Part shown: one piece after another, positions 7,033-16,945 of the stretch | How positions within the stretch are numbered: position 1 is the first letter of the stretch | How the letters are laid out: the number at the start of each line of letters is the position of its first letter | From: Rhodobacterales bacterium HKCCSP123 | GTDB taxonomy: Bacteria > Pseudomonadota > Alphaproteobacteria > Rhodobacterales > Rhodobacteraceae | Length of the DNA stretch: 35,528 nucleotides | Direction of reading: 5' to 3' | Assembly: GCA_015689745.1 (NCBI GenBank) | Contig: WVSO01000030.1 | Coordinates: 1 to 35,528 of the forward strand | Made by a program: the position numbers and the translations under genes | Notes under the pieces: model-generated | The model's database searches: none | What the model saw: only the letters and a program-made list of their open reading frames with translations | Told to the model about the DNA's origin: nothing

Positions 7033-7913
7033 TCGCGGCCCACCGCCATCCGGATCGCGCCCCAGACGACGACCGTTACCGCCATGTCCATGAAGAGCAG
7101 CGGACGCACCTCGGCGGCGGCCATGTCGCCGACCGGCACATTGTAGAGGGCAAGGCCCGAGAGCGGCCCCTCCATGGCCACGAACAGGATGGCGACGCAG
7201 TTGTTGGCGAAGTGAAATCCCCATGCTGCGCCGATGGTGCCGGTCTTCGCCGTCAGGTCGGCCGCGAGGATCGCGAAGAGGAACACGGCGCCAACCACCA
7301 GCCAGGCGTTCTCTCCCATAAGCGCCGGCTGGTAGTGCAGCACCGCGAAAAGCGCCGAGGGCAGCACCATCCACGCCAGCGGCGAGGCGAAGCGCGCCGC
7401 GACCTGCTGCTGGATGTAGCCACGGAAAAGGACCTCTTCCGCGCCGGTCTGGACAAGGACGCCCACAAGCGCGAGCGGCACGAAACTGGCCCAGAGGAGC
7501 GGCGACAGGTTTGCCGTCCGCGCCATGTCCGACGGCAGCAGGGCAAGCAGCAGGTAGACCCCCGCACAGGCTGTGGCGGCGATGGCGAAATGGCGGGTCA
7601 GCCGCTGGCGGGGCCCGAAGAGAGAGGCGATGCCGCGCCCGTGCAGCAGGCGCGCGGACAGCATCGGTCCCAGCGCCATGCCGATGAAGGTCGCCAGCAC
7701 CAGGAGCGTCGCCGTCGGCGTCCCGTCGGAGGCCATGCGCCCGAGCCAAAGGTTCGCACCATCGAAACCGCTGACCGCCACGAGGACCAGGAAGATGGCA
7801 CCGATGCCGAGAACGTAGATGCAGACCGCCAGCACAAGCCCCAGGCCCAGGCGCCAGATCGCCGGCCGCAATCGGGCCGGCGCGACGAAGTCGTCATGGG
7901 CTGCGTACTTCAT
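7005..7913 (-). CDS. CPBP family intramembrane metalloprotease
   Basis: 302 aa, about eight hydrophobic segments. The CPBP (CAAX protease / Abi) motifs are in order: Glu159-Glu160 with Arg164 in EEVLFRGY, His193 in ALFAVLHYQ, and His234 with Asn238 in WGFHFANN. These residues form the active site of Rce1-type glutamate intramembrane proteases. Bacterial members act in peptide maturation, bacteriocin self-immunity or unknown processing. There is no bacteriocin or prenylated substrate gene nearby, so the target is open. The cytoplasmic N-terminus (MKYAAHDDFVAPARLRP) precedes the first helix at about residue 21. Divergent from ilvD, convergent with the NYN gene. Confidence 0.93.
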   Translation of the reverse strand: MKYAAHDDFVAPARLRPAIWRLGLGLVLAVCIYVLGIGAIFLVLVAVSGFDGANLWLGRMASDGTPTATLLVLATFIGMALGPMLSARLLHGRGIASLFGPRQRLTRHFAIAATACAGVYLLLALLPSDMARTANLSPLLWASFVPLALVGVLVQTGAEEVLFRGYIQQQVAARFASPLAWMVLPSALFAVLHYQPALMGENAWLVVGAVFLFAILAADLTAKTGTIGAAWGFHFANNCVAILFVAMEGPLSGLALYNVPVGDMAAAEVRPLLFMDMAVTVVVWGAIRMAVGRDQSSRRTSS

Positions 7914-7981
7914 CGAACCTGCCTTCGCGGTCTTTTCGTTGGGCGCAGTCTAGACACACCTTCCCCCTGCGGCAATCGCGC

Positions 7982-8010
7982 TTGTCTGGCCTGCGCCGCG
8001 CGTCTATTCG
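7982..8010 (+). promoter_or_regulatory. Candidate promoter of ilvD
   Basis: TTGTCT (7982-7987) and TATTCG (8005-8010) are separated by 17 bases and lie 50 bases upstream of the ilvD ATG. Each hexamer is a partial match (4 of 6 and 3 of 6). No leader peptide or branched-chain amino acid attenuator was seen in the 50-base leader. Confidence 0.25.
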
Positions 8011-8059
8011 GGGGCAACGCGTCAATCCAAGAGACAAGCCAAAGGGGAGGGCCCGAGCC

Positions 8060-9793
8060 ATGACGAAGGGCAATCTGGACAAGTCGAAACTACCCAGCCG
8101 CCACGTGACCGAAGGCCCGGCCCGCGCGCCGCACCGGTCGTATTTCTACGCGATGGGTCTGAACGACGAGGAGATTCACCAGCCCTTCGTCGGCGTCGCG
8201 ACCTGCTGGAACGAGGCCGCCCCCTGCAACATCGCGCTGAACCGCCAGGCCCAATCGGTCAAGCTGGGCGTGAAGCACGCCAACGGGACCCCGCGCGAGT
8301 TCACCACGATCACCGTGACCGACGGCATCGCCATGGGCCACGAGGGGATGCGCTCGTCGCTCGCCTCGCGCGATGCCATTGCCGACACCGTCGAGCTGAC
8401 GATGCGCGGCCATTGCTACGACGCGCTGGTCGGCCTTGCCGGGTGCGACAAGTCGCTGCCGGGCATGATGATGGCGATGGTCCGTCTCAACGTGCCGTCG
8501 GTCTTCATCTACGGCGGCTCGATCCTGCCGGGCCGTCTGGATGGCAAGGACATCACCGTCCAGGACGTGTTCGAGGCCGTGGGCCAGCACCAGGCCGGCA
8601 ACCTCTCGGACGAGGCGCTCGCCGTGATCGAGCGCGTCGCCTGCCCCTCGGCGGGCGCCTGCGGGGGCCAGTTCACCGCCAACACGATGGCCTGCGTCTC
8701 CGAGGCGATCGGCCTTGCGCTGCCCAACTCCTCGGGCGCGCCCGCGCCCTACGAGTCCCGCGACCAGTACGGGGTCGCCTCGGGCGAGGCGGTGATGAAC
8801 CTTCTGGAAAAGGGCATCCGCGCGCGCGACATCGTCACCCGCAAGTCGCTGGAGAACGCCGCGCGCGTCGTGGCCTGCACCGGCGGCTCGACCAACGCGG
8901 GCCTGCACCTGCCCGCCATCGCGCATGAGGCCGGGATCGCGTTCGACCTGTTCGACGTCTGCGACATCTTCCACGACACGCCCTATTTCGTCGACATGAA
9001 GCCGGGTGGCCAATACGTCGCCAAGGACCTTTACGAGGCGGGCGGTGTGCCGGTCGTGATGAAGGAGCTGCGCAAGCTGGGCCTGATCCACGAAGACTGC
9101 ATGACCGCCACCGGCCGCACCATGGGCGAAGAGCTGGACCTGATCGCGCGCGAAGCCGACGGCAAGGTCATCCACCCCGCCGCAACGCCCATCACCAAGA
9201 CCGGCGGTGTCGTGGGCCTGAAGGGCAACCTCGCCCCCGAGGGCGCGATCGTGAAGGTCGCGGGCATCCCGGCCGAGAACCAGGTCTTCACCGGCCCCGC
9301 CCGCGTCTTCGAATGCGAGGAAGACGCCTTCGAGGCGGTCAAGAGCCGCGCCTACAAGGAAGGCGAGGTCATCGTCATCCGCAACGAAGGGCCCAAGGGC
9401 GGCCCCGGCATGCGCGAGATGCTGGCCACCACCTCGGCGCTGTCGGGCCAGGGCATGGGCAAGAAGGTGGCGCTGATCACCGATGGCCGCTTCTCGGGCG
9501 CGACGCGCGGCTTCTGCGTCGGCCATGTCGGCCCCGAGGCGGCGGTCGGCGGTCCCATCGGCCTGCTCAAGGATGGCGACATGATTACCATCGACGCGAT
9601 CACCGGCGAGCTTTCAGTCGCGCTGTCGGATGACGAACTGGCCGCCCGCGCGAAGGCGTGGGCCGGCCCGCGCGAGACGATCTACGCCACCGGCGCGCTC
9701 TGGAAATACGCGCAGCTCGTCGGCCCCGCCGTGAAGGGCGCAACGACGCATCCCGGCGGTGCCGAAGAAAAGCATGTCTACGCCGATATCTGA
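8060..9793 (+). CDS. ilvD: Dihydroxy-acid dehydratase
   Basis: 577 aa. Dehydrates 2,3-dihydroxyisovalerate and 2,3-dihydroxy-3-methylvalerate to the keto acids that are aminated to valine and isoleucine. Iron-sulfur cluster cysteines are in place: Cys56 (CWNEAAPCN), Cys129 (GLAGCDKSLPG) and Cys201 (CPSAGACGGQFTANTM), with Lys131 next to the second. The C-terminal swivel domain has GPKGGPGMREM and TDGRFSGATRGFCVGHVGPEA. The length matches the shorter IlvD class, not the roughly 616-residue enterobacterial one; whether the cluster is 2Fe-2S or 4Fe-4S cannot be read here. The ATG at 8060 follows GGGGAGG; an earlier frame start at 7982 would add 26 residues without support. Confidence 0.98.
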   Translation: MTKGNLDKSKLPSRHVTEGPARAPHRSYFYAMGLNDEEIHQPFVGVATCWNEAAPCNIALNRQAQSVKLGVKHANGTPREFTTITVTDGIAMGHEGMRSSLASRDAIADTVELTMRGHCYDALVGLAGCDKSLPGMMMAMVRLNVPSVFIYGGSILPGRLDGKDITVQDVFEAVGQHQAGNLSDEALAVIERVACPSAGACGGQFTANTMACVSEAIGLALPNSSGAPAPYESRDQYGVASGEAVMNLLEKGIRARDIVTRKSLENAARVVACTGGSTNAGLHLPAIAHEAGIAFDLFDVCDIFHDTPYFVDMKPGGQYVAKDLYEAGGVPVVMKELRKLGLIHEDCMTATGRTMGEELDLIAREADGKVIHPAATPITKTGGVVGLKGNLAPEGAIVKVAGIPAENQVFTGPARVFECEEDAFEAVKSRAYKEGEVIVIRNEGPKGGPGMREMLATTSALSGQGMGKKVALITDGRFSGATRGFCVGHVGPEAAVGGPIGLLKDGDMITIDAITGELSVALSDDELAARAKAWAGPRETIYATGALWKYAQLVGPAVKGATTHPGGAEEKHVYADI

Positions 9794-10529
9794 CGTGACG
9801 GTGCGGGCCGCCCTCGCGGCGGCCTGCCTGCTTCTTGCGGCATGCGGTGGCGGCCTGGGTCCCGGCCGCCCGGCCGCGGCGCCGGCCGACGTCTCGGTGA
9901 CGGCCGACCAGATCGTCGTGACGGGACCGGAGGGCTTTTGCGTCGACCCCACCGCGACGCGAGACACTGGCGACACTGGTTTCGTTCTGCTCGGAAACTG
10001 CGCGGCCATCGCCAATTCGCGGCGCGCGGTCCAGCCGCAAAGCCCGGCGCTCCTGACCGCGGCGATCTCGGCTCCGTCCGAGGGAGGGCGACTGGCGGAC
10101 AGCCTGTCCGATCTCGACGGCTTCTTCCGCTCGCCCGAGGGCCTGGCTCTTCTGAGCCGCGCAGGCGATCCCGCGAGCGTTCAGATCCTCGAGACCGCCA
10201 CGCTCGGCGACGCCTTCCTTCTGCACGCCAGCGACACCAGCGCCGGCGCCATCGAGGGGGTGCAGTCCGACTACTGGCGCGCCTACATGGATGTGGGGCC
10301 ACGCATCGCGACACTCTCCGTCCTCGCGCTCGAGGACCGGGCGCTCGAGCGCGCGCAGAGCCTGGACATCCTCAGGTCCTTCGTGTCCGCCGTGCAGGCC
10401 GCGAACCCGGTCACGCCGGGCCTCGCCCCGCCCCCGTCCGTTGCGCCCGCGCAAGCCTCTCCGCGGAATTTGCCGCTCGAGTCCGACCTTTTGTGGAACG
10501 TGGGGCTGTTTCGAAGGATATTCGGCTAG
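9774..10529 (+). CDS. Predicted lipoprotein of unknown function
   Basis: 251 aa from the ATG at 9774. The N-terminus is a lipoprotein signal: AALAAACLLLAACGG, with lipobox LAAC and Cys24 as the lipidated residue. The mature part is Ala/Pro/Ser-rich, with a short cysteine-containing segment (GPEGFCVDPTATRDTGDTGFVLLGNC) and a helical region. A proline-rich stretch (GLAPPPSVAPAQASP) follows near the C-terminus before a final NVGLFRRIFG. No domain is recognised. The start lies 20 bases inside ilvD, so the two may be coupled, although the functions look unrelated. GTG codons at 9795 and 9801 are alternative starts. Probably membrane-anchored in the periplasm. Confidence 0.82.
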   Translation: MSTPISDVTVRAALAAACLLLAACGGGLGPGRPAAAPADVSVTADQIVVTGPEGFCVDPTATRDTGDTGFVLLGNCAAIANSRRAVQPQSPALLTAAISAPSEGGRLADSLSDLDGFFRSPEGLALLSRAGDPASVQILETATLGDAFLLHASDTSAGAIEGVQSDYWRAYMDVGPRIATLSVLALEDRALERAQSLDILRSFVSAVQAANPVTPGLAPPPSVAPAQASPRNLPLESDLLWNVGLFRRIFG

Positions 10530-10585
10530 GGTAAGGCCGACGGTCCGTGTGCAGAGGTGTCGCGGGCCGGGCAGGAGTTTGGTGC

Positions 10586-11359
10586 ATGAGTCACGAGCGT
10601 TTCGGTTTCCTTGGAAAATTCGCCCAGCCCCAGAATGTCGGTCGCTGGAGCCGGGCGTTGAAGTCGCCATCCACCCTCACGACGCGCGACCTGTCCTCCA
10701 TGCACGCCGAGATGCTGACGCTGCGCGACAGCCTTGAACGCATGGCCGGGACTGCCAGGACCGAGCTGCTGGCCCGGGTGGGAGCGGCCGATGGCATCCT
10801 GCGCCCCGACCAATGCGATTGGGCCGAACGGTCGGCCCCCTGGCGCCAGAGGATCCATCCGCGCGGCCATGTGGATTTTGGCTCGCCCTTGCCGATCGGC
10901 GGCGGTGTCACCCTGTTCCACGACGCGACGCAGGCGGATGTCAGCCTCCGCCAGGATCCTTCCCCGGCCGGCATCGTCGGGCCGGTCTTCGGTCTGGTGC
11001 TCGAGGTCTACCGGTTCGATGGCTCGTTCCTGTCGATCGTCCAGGACCTGCCCGAGGCGGCAATCCGCGATCTGACGCTCAACCATTTCTTCGGTGTGCA
11101 GCTCCGGATCAGCCGCGAGCAGCCGCTGGAGATCTACGCCCGTCTCAACGTGCAGCACGGTCCCAACCTCGAGCAGATCGTCCGGCAGTTCAGGATCGAG
11201 AACGACCGCGGCGTGGCCGAGTTCGACCTTGCCTATTCCGCGATCAACGAGAAGCGCGTCGAGAAGGCCTGGCTCGACCTGATCCTCGAAGGACCGGAGA
11301 TGAACCGGGTCGCCCTTTGGGACATGGTGATGATCCGTGCCCCGCGGGCCGATATCTGA
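10586..11359 (+). CDS. Lineage-specific protein of unknown function (possibly DUF6478)
   Basis: 257 aa. I recognise it only as a protein recurring in roseobacters, possibly the DUF6478 family; no function is known to me. There is no signal peptide or membrane segment. The sequence is mixed alpha/beta with a conserved-looking PRGHVDFGSPLPIGGGVTLFHD and, near the end, LIRG-free aromatic blocks such as WLDLILEGPEMNRVALWDMVM. The region YRFDGSFLSIVQDLP followed by NHFFGVQLRI suggests a beta sandwich. The ATG at 10586 has AGGAG 9 bases upstream. It forms a two-gene unit with the next ORF, 16 bases downstream. Confidence 0.85.
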   Translation: MSHERFGFLGKFAQPQNVGRWSRALKSPSTLTTRDLSSMHAEMLTLRDSLERMAGTARTELLARVGAADGILRPDQCDWAERSAPWRQRIHPRGHVDFGSPLPIGGGVTLFHDATQADVSLRQDPSPAGIVGPVFGLVLEVYRFDGSFLSIVQDLPEAAIRDLTLNHFFGVQLRISREQPLEIYARLNVQHGPNLEQIVRQFRIENDRGVAEFDLAYSAINEKRVEKAWLDLILEGPEMNRVALWDMVMIRAPRADI

Positions 11360-11375
11360 CGGAGGACTTGCGGCG

Positions 11376-11753
11376 ATGGAACCTGAAATCCTGACGCGGG
11401 TGCGTCTGTCGGGCGGGCGGTACGAAGGGCTCATGACTGCCGCGGACGGGTCGGCAGGGGTCGAAGCGGTGTTCGAAGGCCGCGTGGTCGCCACCGCGTC
11501 GATCAGCGCTGATCCCGCCCGGCAAGGCGGCTGGCGGGTCGCGATCGACCTTCCGGCCGAGGTGATCGGCGAGGGGGTTCAGGTGATCGCGCTGCGATCG
11601 GTGGCCAGCGGCGAGGTGCTGGACCGCATCACGCTGATGTCCGGCGCGCCACTCGACGAGGATATCCGCGAGGAACTGGCCCTGGTGCGGGATGAGCTCG
11701 AGATGATGAAGCGCGCCTTCCGGCGCCATTGCGCCGAAACCGGGAGCCGCTGA
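11376..11753 (+). CDS. Small cytoplasmic protein of unknown function
   Basis: 125 aa, not recognised. It starts MEPEILTRVRLSGGRYEG, with GGAGG at 11361-11365. It is beta-rich in the first two thirds (VEAVFEGRVVATASI, GGWRVAIDLPAEVIGEGVQVIALRS). It ends in a charged helix, DIREELALVRDELEMMKRAF, that could be a coiled coil and so a dimerisation or partner-binding segment. Only 16 bases separate it from the upstream 257-aa gene, so the two are probably one operon and may act together (inference). No signal peptide. Confidence 0.82.
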   Translation: MEPEILTRVRLSGGRYEGLMTAADGSAGVEAVFEGRVVATASISADPARQGGWRVAIDLPAEVIGEGVQVIALRSVASGEVLDRITLMSGAPLDEDIREELALVRDELEMMKRAFRRHCAETGSR

Positions 11754-13873
<2,120 letters not shown>

Positions 13874-13874
<1 letters not shown>

Positions 13875-13910
13875 AAAAAAACGGGCGGCGGTGAAACCTG
13901 CTGCCCGTTT
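13874..13910. terminator. Bidirectional terminator-like stem-loop after fadH
   Basis: An 11-bp stem with two G-T pairs (13881-13891 with 13898-13908) and a 6-base loop starts 7 bases after the fadH TGA. It is preceded by eight As (13874-13881) and followed by TTT (13908-13910). In the plus direction the U-tract is short; in the minus direction it is a strong eight-T tract. It probably ends fadH transcription and shields the region from antisense reads. Confidence 0.6.
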
Positions 13911-13971
13911 CCTTCGTGGGTGAAAGGGCAGGGCCGGACAAGGCCCGCGTCAACCGGATGGAGGATATCCA

Positions 13972-14388
13972 ATGACCCGCTTTCTGACCGCAACTGCCGC
14001 TCTTGCCCTCACCGCAGGGGCCGCCCTTGCCGCAGGACACGGCATGGCGCCCATGGTCGATGCCGCCGATCAGGGCGTTTCAGGCGGCATCGTCACCGCC
14101 GCGTCCGTCGTCGCCCCGGCGAACGGCTGGATGGTCGTGCACCGCACCGACGCGGACATGGCGCCCGGCCCTGTGGTGGGCTACGCGCCCCTGCGCGAGG
14201 GCGAGAACACCGACGTCGCCGCGATCCTGATGGAAGAGGTGCAGCCGGGCGAGATGCTGATGCTCATGGTGCATGGCGAGGACGGCGGCACCATGACCGG
14301 CGGCTTCGAATACACCCTCGGCGCGACCGAGGACGGGCCGATCCGCATCGACGGCAATCTCGTGATGACGGTCATCACGGCGCAGTAA
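13972..14388 (+). CDS. Secreted DUF7282-like domain protein
   Basis: 138 aa. A clear signal peptide (MTRFLTATAALALTAGAALA, cleavage near residue 20-21) precedes a single beta-rich domain. Its opening pattern VSGGIVTAASVVAPANGWMVVHRTD, then GPVVGYAPLREGENTDVAAIL and GEMLMLMVHGEDGG, is what I associate with the DUF7282 domain, better known from haloarchaeal surface proteins. No catalytic residues are evident. A GGAGGATATCCA ribosome binding site precedes the ATG. It is monocistronic, between two stem-loops, which fits an independently expressed periplasmic protein. Family name from memory; function unknown. Confidence 0.8.
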   Translation: MTRFLTATAALALTAGAALAAGHGMAPMVDAADQGVSGGIVTAASVVAPANGWMVVHRTDADMAPGPVVGYAPLREGENTDVAAILMEEVQPGEMLMLMVHGEDGGTMTGGFEYTLGATEDGPIRIDGNLVMTVITAQ

Positions 14389-14397
14389 GCCTTGATC

Positions 14398-14423
14398 GGG
14401 GCGGTGCCGGCTGGCGCCGCCCC
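14398..14423. terminator. Stem-loop between convergent genes
   Basis: Perfectly aligned 11-bp stem with one T-G pair (14398-14408 with 14413-14423) and loop GGCT. It lies 9 bases after the DUF7282-like gene stop and 6 bases from the stop of the convergent SCP2-like gene. There is no U-tract, so it may stabilise 3-prime ends or act as a weak bidirectional terminator. Confidence 0.45.
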
Positions 14424-14429
14424 TGTCGC

Positions 14430-14717
14430 TCAGCGGGCCAGCAGCCGCCCGAGGCCGAGGGCGACGCCCATGTCTCCCGATACCTTCAGCTTGCCCAGCA
14501 TGACGCCCGTCATCGGGTTCAGCTCTCCGCCCAGCAGCTTGACCAGGTTGTCGCGGCTGAGCCGGATGGTGCAATCGGCCTCACGATCCTCGGTTGTGGC
14601 CGTGCTGTCGGCCAGCACGATCACCCCCTCCTCCCCGCAGTCGAATTTCAGCGACCCGTCGAAGGATCGCCCGGCAAGCCCCTCGCGGATACGGGCGGCG
14701 AGATCGGTCAGGGTCAT
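14430..14717 (-). CDS. SCP2 sterol-binding domain protein
   Basis: 95 aa, the usual size of a stand-alone SCP2 domain. Visible features: ARIREGLAGRSFDGSLKFDCGEEGVIVLAD, the central EADCTIRLSRDNLVKLLGGELNPMTGVMLGKLKVSGDMG and the final LGLGRLLA, matching the SCP2 hydrophobic lipid-tunnel pattern. Bacterial single-domain SCP2 proteins bind acyl chains or fatty acyl-CoA; the physiological ligand is unknown. The ATG at 14717 has GGAGACGC in front. An upstream extension to 14792 is possible but is Pro/Cys-rich and overlaps hairpins. It lies downstream of argG on the same strand but is separated by a terminator-like hairpin. Confidence 0.9.
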   Translation of the reverse strand: MTLTDLAARIREGLAGRSFDGSLKFDCGEEGVIVLADSTATTEDREADCTIRLSRDNLVKLLGGELNPMTGVMLGKLKVSGDMGVALGLGRLLAR

Positions 14718-14736
14718 GGGCGCGTCTCCGATGCAG

Positions 14737-14779
14737 GGGCCGGAACGAAACCGGCCCGCGCTATCGCTAGGCGGGCCGG
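14737..14779 (-). terminator. Terminator-like hairpin after argG, with an overlapping alternative hairpin
   Basis: CCGGCCCGC (14751-14759) pairs with GCGGGCCGG (14771-14779), a 9-bp perfect stem with an 11-base loop. On the minus strand it is followed by TTTCG. It lies 32 bases after the argG stop. A second hairpin (14737-14743 with 14751-14757, 7 bp, loop AACGAAA) uses part of the same arm, so the two cannot form together. It probably separates argG from the SCP2-like gene. Confidence 0.5.
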
Positions 14780-14810
14780 GGCAATCCTGCAATCGCGACG
14801 TCGCGGCGCG

Positions 14811-16037
14811 TCAGCCTTTCAGGCGACGGTTCCGCGCCGCCAGAAGCTTCAGCCGAAGCGCATTGAGCTGGATGAAGCCCTGCGCGTCCTTCTGATCATA
14901 GGCGCCGGCGTCCTCCTCGAAGGTGACGTGCGCCTCGGAATAAAGCGAGTGATCCGACCAGCGCGCGACCGTGCGGGCCGAACCCTTGTAGAGTTTCACG
15001 CGGACGGTGCCCGACACGTGGTCCTGGCTCTTGTCGATCAGCGCCTGCAGCATCTCGCGCTCGGGCGAGAACCAGAAGCCGTTGTAGATCAGCTCCGCGT
15101 AGCGGGGCATGATCGAATCCTTCAGGTGACCCGCGCCCGAATCCAGCGTGATCTGTTCGATCCCGCGATGCGCCTCCAGCAGGATCGTGCCGCCGGGCGT
15201 CTCGTAGATGCCGCGCGACTTCATGCCGACGAAGCGGTTTTCCACGAGGTCCAGGCGGCCCACGCCATGCTTGCCGCCCAACTCGTTGAGCCGGGTCAGG
15301 ATCGCGGCGGGCGACATCGCCTCGCCGTCGATGGCCACGGCATCGCCCCGCTCGAAGGTGATCTCCACCATCTCGGGCGTATCGGGCGCATCCTCGGGAT
15401 GGACCGTGCGCTGGTAGACGTAATCCGGCGCTTCCTCGCCGGGGTTCTCCAGCACCTTCCCCTCGGAGGAGGTGTGCAGCAGGTTCGCGTCGACGCTGAA
15501 CGGTGCCTCGCCGCGCTTGTCCTTGGCGATCGGGATCTGGTTCTTCTCGGCAAACTCCAGAAGCCGGGTGCGCGAAGTCAGGTCCCACAACCGCCAGGGC
15601 GCGATCACCTTGATCTCGGGGTTCAGCGCATAGGCGCTGAGTTCGAAGCGAACCTGGTCATTGCCCTTGCCCGTTGCGCCATGGCTGACCGCGTCGGCGC
15701 CGGTCTGTGCCGCGATCTCGACCAGCCGCTTGGAGATCAGCGGCCGTGCGATGGATGTGCCCAGCAGATACAGCCCCTCGTAAAGCGCGTTGGCGCGGAA
15801 CATCGGGAAGACGAAGTCGCGCACGAATTCCTCGCGCAGGTCCTCGATGAAGATGTTCTCGGGCTTGATGCCCAGCATTTCGGCCTTCTTCCGCGCCGGT
15901 TCCAGCTCTTCCCCCTGGCCGAGGTCCGCGGTGAAGGTCACCACCTCGCAGCCATATTCCGTCTGCAGCCACTTCAGGATGATCGAGGTGTCGAGACCGC
16001 CGGAATAGGCGAGAACGACCTTCTTGGGTGCGGACAT
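14811..16037 (-). CDS. argG: Argininosuccinate synthase
   Basis: 408 aa, the normal length. Joins citrulline and aspartate using ATP (to AMP and pyrophosphate) in arginine synthesis. The N-terminal ATP pyrophosphatase P-loop is [11 protein letters not shown] (10-20); [20 protein letters not shown] follows, and the citrulline/aspartate-binding region has [19 protein letters not shown]. The C-terminus carries [22 protein letters not shown] and ESHR-type contacts in [14 protein letters not shown]. The ATG is preceded by GGGAG on the minus strand. It is divergent from the membrane-protein gene at 16121 across 83 bases. No ARG box could be identified with confidence. Confidence 0.98.
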   Translation of the reverse strand: MSAPKKVVLAYSGGLDTSIILKWLQTEYGCEVVTFTADLGQGEELEPARKKAEMLGIKPENIFIEDLREEFVRDFVFPMFRANALYEGLYLLGTSIARPLISKRLVEIAAQTGADAVSHGATGKGNDQVRFELSAYALNPEIKVIAPWRLWDLTSRTRLLEFAEKNQIPIAKDKRGEAPFSVDANLLHTSSEGKVLENPGEEAPDYVYQRTVHPEDAPDTPEMVEITFERGDAVAIDGEAMSPAAILTRLNELGGKHGVGRLDLVENRFVGMKSRGIYETPGGTILLEAHRGIEQITLDSGAGHLKDSIMPRYAELIYNGFWFSPEREMLQALIDKSQDHVSGTVRVKLYKGSARTVARWSDHSLYSEAHVTFEEDAGAYDQKDAQGFIQLNALRLKLLAARNRRLKG

Positions 16038-16120
16038 GGGGCAAGCTCCCTCGGCTTTAGGATTGACCGCGCGGGCGATACCGGGTTTTCAAGGGGCAGG
16101 CAAGCCAACCGGAGAGTGCG

Positions 16121-16906
16121 ATGGACTATGGGTACCAGTTGCTGCGGCATGTCGTGCAGCAGGTTTTCGGCAACCTGCGGCAGGCGGCGCGGCTGACTCT
16201 CGCGCTGTTTCTCGCACCCTTCCTGGCCTTCGTGCTGCTGGGCGGCGGGGCGGTCACGTCGGGACAGGTGCCTGCCGCCGGGTCGGTTTTGGGGTTGTTC
16301 CTCGTCGTGGTGATCGCGGTCGTGGCCTATTGCTGGGCGGCTGTCGCCTGGCACCGCTATGTCCTGCTCGAGGAAATGGGCGACGGCTTTCTCCCGATCT
16401 GGCGTGGTGACCGCGTCGCGGCCTATTTCGGCCGCGCCTTCATCGTGGTGCTTGTCGTGATCCTTGCGGGGATCGGCGCCAGCATCGCTCTCGGAATCGT
16501 CGTCGGGATCACGCAATCGACCTTCGTCGCGATCATCTTCGGCATCGGTCTGATCCTCGGTCTCAGCTGGGTTGCCGCGCGCATTGGCCTCGTGCTGCCG
16601 GCCGCGGCAGTCGGCGAGCGCATGAAGATCGGCGAAAGCTGGGCCGTGACGCGCCCGGTCTCGAGCCAGATCCTTCTTCCGCTGATCGTGTTCGCATTGG
16701 TGGCGGGCGTGATACAGCAGACGGTTCTCCTCGTCTTCGGCCAGACCGTCACGGTCGAGACCTTCGGCATGCTGCAGGACCAGAGGGTCCTCACGCTGCC
16801 CGGACAGATCGTCAACGGGCTCGTGTCCTGGGTTCAGGTGCTGGTCAATCTCGCGCTGATGACCACGCTCTATGGCAATCTCGTCGAGGGCCGCCAGCTC
16901 AACTGA
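16121..16906 (+). CDS. Integral membrane protein of unknown function, about six helices
   Basis: 261 aa. Hydrophobic segments lie at about 24-44, 54-75, 103-128, 132-160, 184-205 and 232-252, with little outside them. An amphipathic N-terminus (MDYGYQLLRHVVQQVFGNLRQA) comes first. The block WAAVAWHRYVLLEEMGDGFLPIW after helix 2 and the WAVTRP motif before helix 5 resemble the glycerophosphoryl-diester-type or YciC-like membrane families seen in roseobacters, but I cannot assign one. No catalytic or transport motif is visible. The gene ends 39 bases before ilvA on the same strand, so cotranscription is possible; a functional link is not evident. Confidence 0.85.
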   Translation: MDYGYQLLRHVVQQVFGNLRQAARLTLALFLAPFLAFVLLGGGAVTSGQVPAAGSVLGLFLVVVIAVVAYCWAAVAWHRYVLLEEMGDGFLPIWRGDRVAAYFGRAFIVVLVVILAGIGASIALGIVVGITQSTFVAIIFGIGLILGLSWVAARIGLVLPAAAVGERMKIGESWAVTRPVSSQILLPLIVFALVAGVIQQTVLLVFGQTVTVETFGMLQDQRVLTLPGQIVNGLVSWVQVLVNLALMTTLYGNLVEGRQLN

Positions 16907-16945
16907 CACTGGACAGCGCCGCACAGTTCCGGCACGCCGGGCGGC

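Noticed and set aside
7005-7913. CPBP protease as an abortive-infection or bacteriocin immunity module
   Set aside because: No toxin, bacteriocin precursor, nuclease effector or mobile element is next to it apart from the NYN-LOTUS gene, whose association is unproven.
13920-16196. Long plus-strand open frame opposite SCP2-like and argG genes
   Set aside because: It spans two intergenic hairpins and lies antisense to argG, so it is a shadow frame.
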